The notes under the pieces: generated by a model
What the model saw: the letters and a program-made list of their open reading frames with translations, nothing else
Told to the model about the DNA's origin: nothing
Database searches by the model: none
In this document: positions 50,801 to 63,261 of the stretch, piece by piece
How the letters are laid out: every line of letters starts with the position of its first letter
Position numbering within the stretch: position 1 is the stretch's first letter
Source: Phoenix dactylifera
Lineage: Eukaryota > Streptophyta > Magnoliopsida > Arecales > Arecaceae
Length of the DNA stretch: 64,000 nucleotides
Assembly (NCBI RefSeq): GCF_009389715.1
Contig: NC_052409.1
Coordinates: forward strand, 3,647,775-3,711,774
Reading direction: 5' to 3'
Position numbers and translations under genes: made by a program

Positions 50801-52932
50801 GTGGCCTTCACATACTAATATACATAGAGGCCAACAAACTCAATCAGCACCGTGTGCCTGAACCGATGTCTTGGAAATCATGTATCTGTTGGGTACTTAT
50901 AAAACTCTCCAACAGACATTCCAGATAACAGCAGTTACTAATTAACAAACAGAAAACATGCTGCACTTGCCACCATTAGACCAAGAGAGTAAACCAATCG
51001 AATATATCAGATAATAAATTTCAAATGTAATAATAGTAAAGCATAGGTTACAAACAACAACTACAAATAAGGAGCCACCAAACCATGTAAATGTGTGTTT
51101 CTGCACCCTTATGATTTGGTGAAAAACATTCACCAGCTTACTTTAATGCATAGACAGCATAATGAATAAAACAGATGAGATTTGGCTACTGCATGATGTC
51201 ATAATGCTCAAAGGTGGCATGAATAATAAAGCTACTATTGTATATAAAAAGATGGAATATATGCAAATGAATTTAAATACTAAAATATGCAAATGCATGC
51301 ATTGGCTGTTCTTCACAAATGAAACAATGAATTATAAGATACTTGACACCAAGACAAGGACACATTCATCCATGAGGAACAGCTGTACAGGTTTTACTAT
51401 TGTAGAATACCTTAATGAAATTTATTCCAGTGCATGATATCATGCCCCAGGCTAAAATTTCTTGCTAAATAGATAAAGAAAACTCATAGCATCTGATATA
51501 GGTGAATGAGACTATGATAAAGACAAAACACAAAATAAGAATCGCTCTCATATTTGACATCACAGAAGCTAGCTAGATCAGCATAATAAACAGCTCATAC
51601 CTGAAAGCATGATCCCATATATTGTCAACAACATCCCAATCAACAACAACTCCATCTTTTATAGGTGACATCACCTAAACAAAATTAATAAAAATAATGG
51701 CAATAGGAAAGCTACTAAAATTTTGCAAAAAAAAAAAACAAATTATATCAATCCTTGAAAGGTACAAAAACACAAGCATAAGCCTCTTAGCTGCCTGACC
51801 TCCATATGGTCTCGTCTGTACCCAAGGGCTTGAGAACCAACATATAACTTCCGTTTGGCCTTCGATTTATCTGAATCAAGTGGCTTGACACCATTTTTAG
51901 AATCTGATGCAGGTTCAGATTCCTTCTCAGACTTCACATCATTGTTGGCTTCTACTTGATCAATCGAGCCAACTACCTAAGGAAGCAGAACATTAATCAG
52001 AACAAAACATGGGCCAACTTTCCTTAAAATCAAACATGTTACAACTATATTATCACATTTTGATTTGTCAAAAGTAAATATTTATCCTGTTGTATTGAAA
52101 ATAAAAATAAAAAAGAATGCACAACAGATTTATATCCTTGAAAAACAAATTACGCATCAGTTTTTTGAAGGAAAGTCAGTTATCCATCATTATGCATGGC
52201 ACATAAAAAAAATGATGATCATGGAAGGTAGCAAGGTAATGAAGATCAGAAAGAGAATGTCAAATTGCCAAAGTACAAAGTTGTGAATTTGAATAGAATA
52301 TAATCTGAAGGATATAATGATGCACCACAATTTGTTCTTTTGCATCAAATGGATAGCACTAAGGAATAGTAATTTTAATCAATGTTTGTTTAAGTTGACA
52401 GAGTTTTTTCAAAACAACTAACCTTGCATGAGATTTATCACTATAAACCACAACTTCCAAAGTACATTAATAACTAATATTGAAGCCCAGACTGAAGAGG
52501 CAAATAGTAACTTGAATTTTCCCTTTTTTTGAGCCGACACATCAAAAAATACAGATAAAGAACAGCAAATGGCCGAAAAAATGTCATAATAGGAGAAAAG
52601 TATAAAATGTGGCATAACTGCACCAAAATTAAAATTTGCAGCAAAGTTATGCACAATGCATCGCACTTCGAGATATACTTACAGAGGGAAACACTGCCTT
52701 CGGAGCGTCTTCCCCAGCATAACCAGCTTTGCACGTGTGAGAGCCCAAATCGATAACTATGGCCGAGACCTCATCTGCGCATCAGAAGCCAACAGTGGAC
52801 GGTAAATCAGACGACATCACTGCCAATTGGTTTCCATCTATCTTTCTAGGGTTAGCCAAAAGATGAGATGAAAGGAGAAGAAGCTGGTATGAGATCAAAG
52901 AAGCTCCAATCGAACTCACCGCCACCGTACAT
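38872..52932 (-). CDS. ARP4: actin-related protein 4 (ARP4/BAF53-type)
   Basis: Nuclear actin-related protein shared by SWI/SNF, SWR1, INO80 and NuA4-type chromatin complexes. Twenty exons (-): 52920-52932, 52683-52774, 51800-51976, 51601-51674, 50246-50326, 50083-50143, 49908-49957, 47933-47987, 46698-46775, 46533-46586, 44488-44541, 44353-44413, 43022-43073, 42750-42816, 42133-42195, 41971-42033, 41549-41611, 40911-40975, 39083-39151, 38872-38917. They sum to 1338 nt, 445 residues, against about 441 in Arabidopsis, and every phase closes. The N-terminus [20 protein letters not shown] holds the first phosphate loop. A hydrophilic Lys/Glu/Ser insert before [20 protein letters not shown] is typical of ARP4. 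VVDSGGGSTT is the second phosphate loop, and the end reads QRKCP. The first coding exon is only 13 nt. Intron 4 carries a 25-base G run. Confidence 0.96.
50770..50794. repeat. uninterrupted poly(G) run of 25
   Basis: Twenty-five consecutive G, preceded by GGGAGGA, within ARP4 intron 4 (between exons 51601-51674 and 50246-50326). The ARP4 transcript would carry poly(C) here. Mononucleotide G runs this long are rare in plant DNA, and the true length may differ. Confidence 0.9.
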
Positions 52933-54050
52933 GATGCCGAACTTCCCCCGCGGGGGGAGGGGGCGCTCCGCTGAGAAACCCTAGCTCCAAGAAGCGTTCG
53001 CCGTTGGCGACGGAGAGAGCGTGGCTCGAGGAGACCGCGGACCCGTCGAGGGTCGACGGAAAGGGAGTGGAGACTCGAGAAGAGGGATTCTGGTGAGAAG
53101 GGGAAGAGGGTTAGGACTGGGTTTGATCTCGAAGACGAGAACGGACGGAAAAAAAGTGAGGTGAGGGGGAGGCTTTGGAAGGGTTTATATGCTCGGGTGA
53201 ACCGAGTCCCGGTCGATCTGGGTTTAAAACACCTGCTTTCACTGGAGATTGGATCCTGCTGCCGAGCGGGCTCCCTTTCGCGTTGGATATCGCATCCCGG
53301 TTTCGTCCACGTCGTCCAAAAGTACCGTATATCTTATCTTTCTATATTCATTCATCCCTCCACTTCCGTGTTAAATTAAAATTCTACTTTTTATCCACTG
53401 TAAACTATTTCCGCATCCACTGAATCATTGTAAACTTTTTTTTATTGGGATGCCTAAATTATACAATCATACAGAATATTGCAAAATTAAGGAGTAGGGA
53501 CGGTAAAGTATCACAACACTAGCCGGCATATCTGTCCAATCCACCACACAATTTATCTCTCGGTAAATATGGATAGTTTTGAAATTCACTATAGATAAAC
53601 TGGTTCTCCATGTACCAAGAGCAAAGGGTGGCTATGAATAACTTAAGTTTCTAAGCTCATAATCCAGCCAATGACTAACCTCGAGTTATCCTCCAATTTT
53701 TTTTTTTTTTATTCTCAATATAGTAGCCGCATATACAAAACCTTCATAAGCCTCTCTCAATTTCGTTGGAGGCATCATTGTATCATAGAGATGGATGTCG
53801 TAACCCAACTCACCGCCACCATAGGTGAGTTAGATCCTCTAATCACAAAACCACCGCAACCACATATTTTTTTATTTGCTTTTATAAAATTATTGTATCG
53901 AGCTATCGTAATATAGATGGGTGATACTTTTGAGCAGCATGCACACAGAAGATTTCTTAATGCTGTTACTATTGACTCAGTAACTTAACTCAGCAATATT
54001 TTTTACGAGGTACCTCAATTTTTGCATACCATATCATATATAAAACTTCG
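52933..54050. other. ARP4 promoter side and spacer
   Basis: This holds the GC-rich 5' UTR and promoter of ARP4, with a telo-box AAACCCTA at about 52975-52982, then AT-rich non-coding DNA. Short ORFs (53161-53423 and 53671-53916) have no domain. Confidence 0.5.
53181..53192 (-). promoter_or_regulatory. candidate TATA box of ARP4
   Basis: GCATATAAACCC on the minus strand, about 250 nt upstream of the ARP4 start codon, in otherwise GC-rich sequence. Confidence 0.4.
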
Positions 54051-54724
54051 AGATAAATTATATTTTTGGTCCTCCAAGTTTTATGAACATTTCTAAATAG
54101 TTCTTATAGTTTAAAACATCTAATTAGGTAATTGTTTCATGTGTGATTTAATGTAGTCCTTCCGGCCAATTCTGACCAATTTTTGTCATCAAAAAGTTGC
54201 ATAAGTGATGTTTTTCTCCTTGCCGGCGCTAATATTGGTATACAGATGATAGTGTGATATAATAGCTACAAATTTTTATTTTGATAATGTTAATACGAGC
54301 GATGATGGAATACATGAGTGATGATATGACATTCGATGAATGGACACTTTCGAATGAAATATTTTACTACGTGACATATTAGGTGCCATATTATGGAGAA
54401 AGAAAAAAAAAGAAGAAGAAGAGATGGTTTGGCATATAGATAATGATAGTGGGAAATAGTGAGTGCCATGTATGACCCCCAAAAAACAAAAAATCAGTCA
54501 CTATACCACATCATCATGGGTATGATAATATTGGTGTTGGCATGAAAAAGGACATCAAGTGTGCAGGTACAACTTTTTAGTGCCATAAATTGGTCGAAAT
54601 CAGCCGCAAGGGCTATATTAAATTATATATAAAAATCAAAAAAATATAATTAGAGGTTTTTGAATTATAAAAATTAATCAAAAATATTTGTAAAATTTGG
54701 ATAATCAAAAGCATAATTTACTCT
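54051..54724. mobile_element. second MITE-like element with the same ends
   Basis: The left end AGATAAATTATATTTTTGG and the complement of the right end, AGAGTAAATTATGCTTTTG, match over about 70 bp with mismatches. AAACTT lies beside both ends (54043-54050 and 54725-54732 share six of eight bases), suggesting a target-site duplication. No coding capacity. The termini resemble those of the 9370-9757 element. Confidence 0.7.
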
Positions 54725-54966
54725 AAACTTGTACAAAACTGCCTCGATAATATTACGTAAAAAGATATAAAAATATAAACAACGCTAGATCAGGGCAATA
54801 ATCCCAGCCACCTTTTCCTTAAAATAAACCCAGGTGAGATCACTTTTCCTCATTCTTTCTTGGGCAAGGGTTCTCGTCTCCTCCCTTTTCTCGTCTGAAA
54901 AAAAACCCGCCCTCTGGGTGTCGCTCGCAGTTCTTTCTCGCCGACCACTCCAATCGTAGAGTCGTC
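54725..54966 (+). promoter_or_regulatory. PAB1 promoter / 5' UTR region
   Basis: Short sequence between the MITE and the PAB1 start codon, with CT-rich stretches near the start typical of plant 5' UTRs (for example TCCTCCCTTTTCTCG) and no clear TATA box. The MITE therefore lies within about 250 bp of the start codon. Confidence 0.4.
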
Positions 54967-57900
54967 ATGGGAGACAGCCAATATTCGTTCTCGTTAACTA
55001 CCTTCAGGTATTCACCGATCCTTCCACCCCGATCGATACATTCTCCCCAACCCTCAAATCCTTCGATCCTAACTCCGTTTCTTTATTCAGCCCTTCGGGG
55101 AAGCTGGTCCAGATCGAGCACGCCCTGATGGCCGTTGGATCCGGCCAAACTTCTCTCGGAATCAAAGGTAGTCTCTCCCTCTTTAGACGTTCCCCACCCT
55201 TCTTGTTTTCTATCACACCTGTCGGCGTATATCGGTTCTTGCTCCGCTAATCTTCTCCAAGTAATGATTTTTATGGACTTTTTTTTGATATAGAAATACC
55301 TATTTCGGAATGTTTTTTCCCCTTTCTGTTTTCTAGTTTAGTCTCCAAGCATCGTGTCACAGTGAATATGAGTCGTTTTTTGCTGGACGTCTAGGGTTGA
55401 TATGCCTACCGTTGGTAAGTTTTGCACTCAAGCAGATTGTTGAGAAGCACAAGAAACCACTTTTAGCTTTAATTTGGGTTATATGTAGGGTGCCAGCTCC
55501 TGAACTGAGGTCCTTTCTGAATTTTAGCCGTAATAGAAATATTTTCTTCAGAATGCTAACCTGAATTTCGCACTCTAATTGTAAGAATTTACCAGGTGCA
55601 GTGCTTGACATGCTTGTAGAATCATGTCAGGAGTAATATATCATCTTAATCAAGAGTTGTTGAAAATATGACATGCTCAAGTATTTCATTATTTGACTAG
55701 GGTTTATCTTATTCTTGTTTATTATATTGTTATTATAGATTATAGTCAAGGGTCTGGGCCTCTTTTTTTCTTCCCCCAGACAACATCTGAGTTAGTTCAA
55801 AAGTTAAGACTGAAGGGTCATGTTACTTCTCGTTGATTGTTTTCTGAACACAGACAAGTCATGCCATTGACATTAATTATTCCTCTTGTTGGCTCTTTTA
55901 TAATGGGATTGATGTGTTTCATTTAACTTTAGATGCTAAATTGATTGAGATGGTGTTGTGATGGAACCCTAGCGACTGGCCAGACTTAGTGGAACATCAT
56001 TTATGTGATTCCTCATATAATGTTTCTTCACTAGTCTGTTATCTTTGATTTTCTTATCTGTCATATCTAATATTATAACATTTTTAATGGTGATGACTGC
56101 AGCTGCTAATGGTGTTGTTATTGCAACTGAGAAGAAATTGCCTTCCGTCTTAGTGGATGAGACATCTGTAAGCACACATCACTTACTTCCACCTCTGGAA
56201 ATACCTGTGCTTGTCTGCGTGTAATATTGTAGCAAAGCAGAAGCTCATTTGATATTTCCCCTGGTCCAAACTTTTTTCGCTATTTTCTAAATGAGATATT
56301 TTTACCCTTTCTTTATTGTGAAGACGGAAACATTGCTTAACTCTTTTTATGCATCCTTTTGGTTTGTAATCTCTGATGCTCGCTTGCTCTCTAAAGGAAG
56401 TAAAAAACTAAACAAATTGAAAATGTATCTATTTTGTTTGATTCTGCACATTCGTGTACTTGCTTCATGATTTTTTAATTTTAGAACTCAACGTGAAGAT
56501 GTAGTTATGATCATTTTCTGTTTGCATATTTCACTGCCTGCAAATTTAACAAGGTATACCTTTTATATGTGCCTCTGCTTATCGCATTGTTAGGAAGGCA
56601 TATTAATGCTTCATGAAGAGTCATAGACCAGATAGTTCTTTGATCTTAATAGTTTCAGGAGGCACTAACTTTTTATGGTAAGAAATTTACCTTCTTTTAT
56701 GTTTTTCATTCCGGGGAAGAAACTGAAATTCATTCAATAAATGCTACGCATTACCAATATGCTTCAACTGATATATGTGTGTTCGGTTTTGTGGATCAAG
56801 TTGAGATCCACTGATGTTTTAGATTGTTCCATGACTGGCTCTTAACATACGATTATGTCCCTTACTGCTTTCATAGTTTGAGGTTTTAAGTTCCTATAAC
56901 CGGGGAACCATCTTCTGTCTTATGCATGCCTTACTAATGAGCCTCGAGGCATTTGCATAGGCTAGCCTCAAGATGTGCATGACTCTCCTTAGACCACCCC
57001 TTGAGGATCTGTGTTACCAAGATGTGCTGAGTCCATGCTCCCTCTTGTATGCCACCTTGTTTTCCTAGGGCGCCCTTATTTTTCTTTTTGTAACGCCCTC
57101 ATCAATTCCGACTAGTCAGTGAAGATATTGCTTGCATTGCTCTACTTGGGTCAATCTTAAGAGTTGTTTGGGCAATTTCAAAGTTTATGGACCATAAGTA
57201 GTCTGAGAATGTTCAGTTTCCCATTGAAATGGGTAGTTGGCCCTCTAGGATTGTAACATTTGATTTTGGAGGCATGGAAGTCATATAACATATGCTTCTA
57301 CACATATCCAAGACGTACATGATCTGGATACTTCTACCACATTCAACTTTACTAAAATTTTCTTTTCTAAATGATAATGACAGGACCTAGTAATATAAAT
57401 ACCAACATTTTTTTAATTGTGTCATCTAATGCTCGAAGAATTAATATGGGTGGTATAGTTATATGGGGTCTGCTGTATTCTGCACACTTATTTCAAAGTT
57501 GAATATTTTGTTGACTAATGAAGGGATATGCTTGGAAGCTTTTTCTTTTGTTGAAATAGGTCTCTCCCTCAATGTCTTCTTACATTGGTATCCGTTAATC
57601 AGCTGTTGACTACAATATCTGGCACTTTTCCTTGCCTTTATTTTTCTACTGATCACATTTCCTTAGAGAGTTACATTTAACCTTCAGCTTTATCAATAAG
57701 TTCTAGGCACCTATCCAATCTTAAGTCTCCTTATGTTTCCCTTCTCTTTTGGAACGTGGAAACTTAATTTTAAACCTGTTACTTGTTTAACTATAGGTGC
57801 AAAAGATCCAGCTAATGACAACAAACATTGGAGTTGTTTACAGGTGCTATATGCCACTTACCATATTCATTGCTTTATTTATTTAAGTTGCTTATATTTT

Positions 57901-60900
57901 GTTTATGATATTAAATATTTTATGACCTCCAAAATAGTTCTGAACTTTGATTTTATGCATGAGATTATCTTGGGATGATTTATATGATAATATATGGACT
58001 CCTTTAGCATGATTTTTGAGATGTTGGAAAATAGTCGTGGTGATAATTGTAGTGGTTTGTTTACTTTATAAGGTTTTTCACATATTCAGTCTCATGCTTG
58101 TTTATTTTGTTGTACACTGTGGAATTGTGTTGAGTGAATGTTTCCTGATAATTAGTTTTGATATAAATAATAGAAGCTGTTGAATTGATAAATGTTTACA
58201 AGAAAAGTGCATGCCAGAAACTTCGGAAGTGGTCCGGCCTGCTAAATTGCACATCACTGACATGACAGAAGCCTAGTGCAGTGAATGCTGCACCAAAGTT
58301 TGAACTTTAAAGTACCAGTTTCGGAACTAATTTCGGTACGCAACTGGTACAGTGTTGATACAGTCTGGGTCTTGGTATCAACACTCTGTATAGGGGTTAT
58401 TATCAAGGTTATTATCAAGTATTGATTCTCTGCCAATATGAGCCGGTATGCCCAGTATGGACCAACATGGTCCGATACTACAAAATATACTTTGCACTAA
58501 TTCATTGGTATGATACCATGACGAAACTTGCATGAATTGGTAAATTTGATACCTACAAAATGCTACATTTCTTTTGACACTTGAAATGGGGTAGGGGCTT
58601 AGCCATGTTAGAGCCACAGGACTGTGGCACACCCAACTCCGAAGTTTTCCTTAATATCTATCTACCTTGAATCACCTAGTCTTCTATTCAATTTAACGTA
58701 CCCCCCCTCAAAAGTTTCAATTCTCTTCAAAATTACAGGACTTGGATCACACAAACATTAAAAGAAAGGTAAAACCTCTATACTTTTATGATAGGATTCC
58801 AATTCTGTTGGGATTCTTCTTTTTATTCATATAAAAACTACCAAATAGAGATCATTCTGTCATATAAAAACTTCCAAATAGGCTTCCAAGAAAAAAATCC
58901 ACCAAGCAGAACCACAAAGAGACCATTGATCAGATTCATCCTGAAACCTTCCAGCATCAGCACCCTATCCCCTACTTCTCATGCCTCACAACCTAGTATT
59001 GATCTTGCATATTTCTCTCTTATTTCGCTTTACCTTGATTTCCCTCTGTCCAGATGATACTTCCTGATCACCCATGGTGGATTACCTATCTTTCTTATGG
59101 ATCACCTCTGTCTCTTCTGGAAAAGATGACTTAGAGCTACCCCAAGGTGTTTTTGATAAAGGCAGGTTCTTCTTCACCATTTTTTTTTTGAAAAAAGATT
59201 ATGAGTATAGCTTGCATATATACATGTGGAATAACACTTTTTTGCTGGCAGTTGATTAGTATTATCCATGGATATTTTGTTATCACACTCTCTTTTTTTC
59301 CTATCTACAATTCAATTTAATATGATGTCGTAGAACAAAAGAGCATTTTGAAAGAAAAAAATGTTTAGGAATAAAAGAAAAATAATAAAGTGCAAGATTA
59401 AAACTTTCAATCAATAACAATGTTAAAGTTTTTTTCCTTAGTGCGTGTATATGAGGTGAACTAGAATATGATCAATCTGATTTCAACTCAAATCCGGCTA
59501 GTCCTGATCAGACGGGGTTCGACATTGATGATTTGAGCCGTTGATGTGGTCTACTACCTATAAACTGTTTATACACAAAAATCATGTGATTTAGAGGCCC
59601 CTAGCCTTTGCATTAAGTGGTCAAAAATGGACAATTTAAATAATATGAAGCAATACATATTTTTTACTACTCTATGCATAAGCAAAGGGTTTCTAGATCA
59701 CATGATTTTTAGTGTATAAACTGTTTAGAATAGTCGATCGCATCAAACGATGTGGATCATTGATATTAGACCCTGTTGTCCGATCAAAACTGACCGGACT
59801 TGACCTCAAATCTGGTCGACCGGATTCTAGCCCATCTCTCTCTATGCAAGTTTATATATATGCATATCTATGTATGTATACTAAGAAAAGCTTTAGCATT
59901 CAAACATTTACATGTAAATTATATGCATGTTATATGTGTATAGCACTTTTACATTTTCTTAAATAGAGCTTGGCTCAGGATCGAAACCGAGCTCCACCCC
60001 TAAAATGGAGTATTCATTGACCACCTTCATAATATGCTATTGCTGAGTATTTGTCACCTTTCTTTGTAGAACTACCTTCTCTACTAGTTGCTATTGTTAA
60101 TTTTGTTTGTATGTTTACGTGCAGTGGAATGGGCCCAGATTCCCGTGTTCTGGTGAGAAAAAGCAGAAAACAAGCACAACAGTATTATCGACTATATAAG
60201 GTATGGTTCAACCGGAAAGCCTTCCATTTACATAGCACCAGTACCTACCTGTTTATTTTACCACCCCAAAAAGCATATTAGATATGGTCTTCCGAGAACA
60301 CATTCCTTATTTCAATTTACACTTTGGAACTAATGGATTGAAGGGCAATCATTTAAGTGTAGACTTCTGCCTCATTTTGCTTGCCCTTGAATAAAAAAAA
60401 TACAGTTTTTTAATAGACACATGACAATGAGGACCTGATAGTACTAAGTTTCTTTGCTTTATTGTCCTTTCTGGATGTTTTTGTCTACAAGAATGACAGT
60501 GAATCTGCATTTGTCTAAGTTTATATTTTTATATCATGCTTTATGATAGTCACTGTAAATTCATGATTGCAGGAGCCAATACCAGTTACGCAACTTGTTA
60601 GGGAAAATGCGGCTGTAATGCAGGAGTTCACTCAATCTGGGTATGTTACTTTCTGAGTTGCTTTGCCAATGGAGGTGAATTAGAATTTCATTAGCAAGTG
60701 GAAAAGCCTAGCTGTTTGTCAAGGATGGAATGTTGGGACCTAATTTTTTTACATACATATATAAGAACCAGTGGCTCCTCCTCCGTTGAAAATGACCTAT
60801 GAAGTTAACTGTTATCCCAATATTTCAAATTTTAATGCGGCACCAGAGCTGCATATTGGCCTATCCTTTATCACCTCAATTTTTAGGTCGGGTTTTGTAC

Positions 60901-63261
60901 ATCTCTGTTCTTCATGGTAAATTCTTACTTTTTGGTCATATACCTCTACCAAAAACACTACAAGATTCACTGTATGTGGTATTGTTTTTCTTTCATTTGA
61001 TTTGCCAATCTTCATGTATTTTTCTGTTAACTCACTGGTCTTCTATATCAAACCTTCTACCAGGTCAATTAAACCAGTTGGCTTATTCTTCAAAAATACA
61101 TGAAAGAACAAGTTGAACTTTGGTTATTCTTCTGCTTTTAGATGTAGTTTCCTCGTTCCATCTTGATTAGACTCCTTCCAAGGCTTTGGTAACCTTCTGG
61201 TGCCTAAGCTTATTTAAGCGTAGCTTTTTTATTCATACTTGAGGACTGTTATCAGGTTGAGGCCAGTCATGAATGCCCTCAAACTTGGATAAACGACAGA
61301 GTAATTTGTATGGAAAATATTGCATGTACGTAACAAAAGCAAACTTCCCTGGCCCAAGTTTCAAGTGGGCGTGAGAGTCTTATGCTCCAACTTTAGGTGC
61401 ACAATCAGATATTCCAGCCTCAAACTGCACTTGTCTGGTTCGTATAGAGAAGGCATTATAATAATAAATTCATGCTTTCCTTTTCTTCCTTTCCTTAACC
61501 CCTGCAGTGGTGTAAGGCCATTTGGAGTTTCTTTGCTGGTTGCTGGATATGACGACAATGGTCCACAGCTCTATCAGGTATTTTGGCATCTTACCTTATT
61601 CTCTTTACTGGTTTAACCATCAGTAATTTCTAATAATTTCTAATAATTTCTAATAAGGTAATTTCTAATAATTTCTGTCGGGCACATTGCCTATAGTTAG
61701 GATCCATCAATATAATTTGTTTTTGTATATAATATTATCCATGTACATCTTAAATTGAGTATCTCCTACGACTTGATTTTAATCTGTACCTTGTTCCATT
61801 TTAATAGGTATGTGCGGGTCATCTGGCTTCTTATGGCTACTGTGATTAGCATGACCTTTAATTGATGATTTCTCACACCACTTGATCTTAATTTTGTCTC
61901 ACCTTCTTATAGCTACTGTGATTAAGATGATGTGACAACTTAAATCTTATACATCTTTTTATTTCTTTGAACCTTGTTTTCTAGGTTGACCCATCAGGTT
62001 CATACTTCTCTTGGAAAGCATCTGCAATGGGGAAAAATGTTTCCAATGCAAAGACATTTCTCGAGAAGAGGTACCCAATGCTGGCTGATGTCATCCATAA
62101 TTTAGTTCATGTTGTCTGCTTCATGTTGAATCATGAACAAAACCTTCCAATCCCCCTTAGAACTATCAGACGACCTCCTTCTCCACTTAGAAAACTTTAA
62201 TTCATCTCAGAAATTCTTTGTTCGCTGTCATGCTTTCTCCTTGCTTGAGGCACATTGGTAACCTCCACTACAAGCATCACCATCTATGACTGTTTTACAA
62301 CTTGGGGCATTTCTTCCGATTGTAGGTATACTGATGATATGGAGCTTGAAGATGCTGTGCATACTGCCATTTTGACTCTTAAAGAAGGGTATTTTCATAT
62401 GTTTCATTTGAACTTTTGTCTTAAATACTTGGATCTTCAGTGATATTAATTTGATGGGATGTGTTCCAAAATGTATAGGTTTGAAGGTCAAATTTCTGGC
62501 AAGAACATTGAAATTGGAATTATTGGAGCTGACCGTAAGTTCAGGTTTGTTCAATTTCTCTTCACTAATGGCTCCTCAAGTTTTTCAGTGTTTTTAAGTG
62601 GTTTTATCAGTCTATTGTGTCCAGTGAGTAGAATTGCACTGTTTCCATGTTTAACTAAATGGAAAGGGTTAACCATGTCTGTTCCATCTGTTGACATAGA
62701 TGCACAGATTAGGCAACATTAACCTAATTAATATTAGGTGGAGTTAGAAAAAAAGGTTGGCAGTGTAATTCTATTAGAAATGTCTCCACATCCTTGTTTT
62801 ACCGCAGGAACTTACCAGTAAGAATATCCTGTTATGAATAAGAATTGCTGAATATTGTAGCGGCTGGGCATCTGAAGCTCCTCAAGCTTTTGCCAGAGCT
62901 ATGTTTGGATGCTCAGAGAGCAAGGAAGAAGTTATAGATGGGCTCGAATGTGTCTAAATCGGCTGATTCTGGTTCTATCAGTTGGCAACCAAACATAGCT
63001 TAAATGGATTTAGTAATAGTACAAGTAGCTGGACAGTAGTGTTATGTATAACCAATGATCAAAAAAGTTGTCATTGATGTATGGGAAGATGGTAATGATC
63101 CGGATTACGGGGTGGTCACAGTGTGCTGCATGCAAGAGGAATGAAAGGGTGGTGGTATTTCTATGTTCTTATAATTAATATCATACTCATTATATTTCTT
63201 TTTATGTTGCAGGATACTTACTCCAGCTGAGATTGATGATTACCTGGCAGAAGTCGAGTAA
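54967..63261 (+). CDS. PAB1: 20S proteasome subunit alpha type-2 (PAB1)
   Basis: Alpha-ring subunit of the 20S proteasome core, part of the gated entry ring in cytosol and nucleus. Exons (+): 54967-55007, 55091-55167, 56103-56167, 57797-57843, 60125-60200, 60573-60640, 61508-61577, 61985-62070, 62326-62388, 62479-62544, 63213-63261. They total 708 nt, 235 residues, exactly the usual length. The N-terminus [19 protein letters not shown] is the alpha-subunit signature region, followed by [20 protein letters not shown]. The protein then runs through [14 protein letters not shown] and [12 protein letters not shown] to a C-terminus DDYLAEVE. It lacks the beta-type catalytic Thr, as expected for an alpha subunit. 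All donors and acceptors are GT/AG and no frame break was found. Intron 4 (2.3 kb) contains a fold-back element. It is divergent from ARP4, about 2 kb apart. Confidence 0.97.
58300..58520. repeat. weak relative of the GGTACCG-type repeat
   Basis: Words such as AGTACCAG, GGTACGC, CTGGTAC and GCCGGTATG cluster here in PAB1 intron 4 and resemble a decayed copy of the 18296-18660 repeat. The similarity is in word content only and was not aligned. Confidence 0.35.
59461..59830. mobile_element. fold-back (long inverted repeat) element
   Basis: The left arm (about 59461-59592) and the complement of the right arm (about 59694-59830) share CTAGAAT near their outer ends, CAAATCCGG-like words, and near the centre TAAACTGTTTATACAC and AAAAATCATGTGAT. 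The arms are roughly 130 bp with a spacer of about 100 bp and no ORF. It fits a non-autonomous inverted-repeat transposon in PAB1 intron 4. Confidence 0.7.
61622..61677. repeat. short tandem TAATTTC repeat
   Basis: Five near-identical TAATTTCTAA-like units directly after PAB1 exon 7, in intron 7. Confidence 0.85.
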
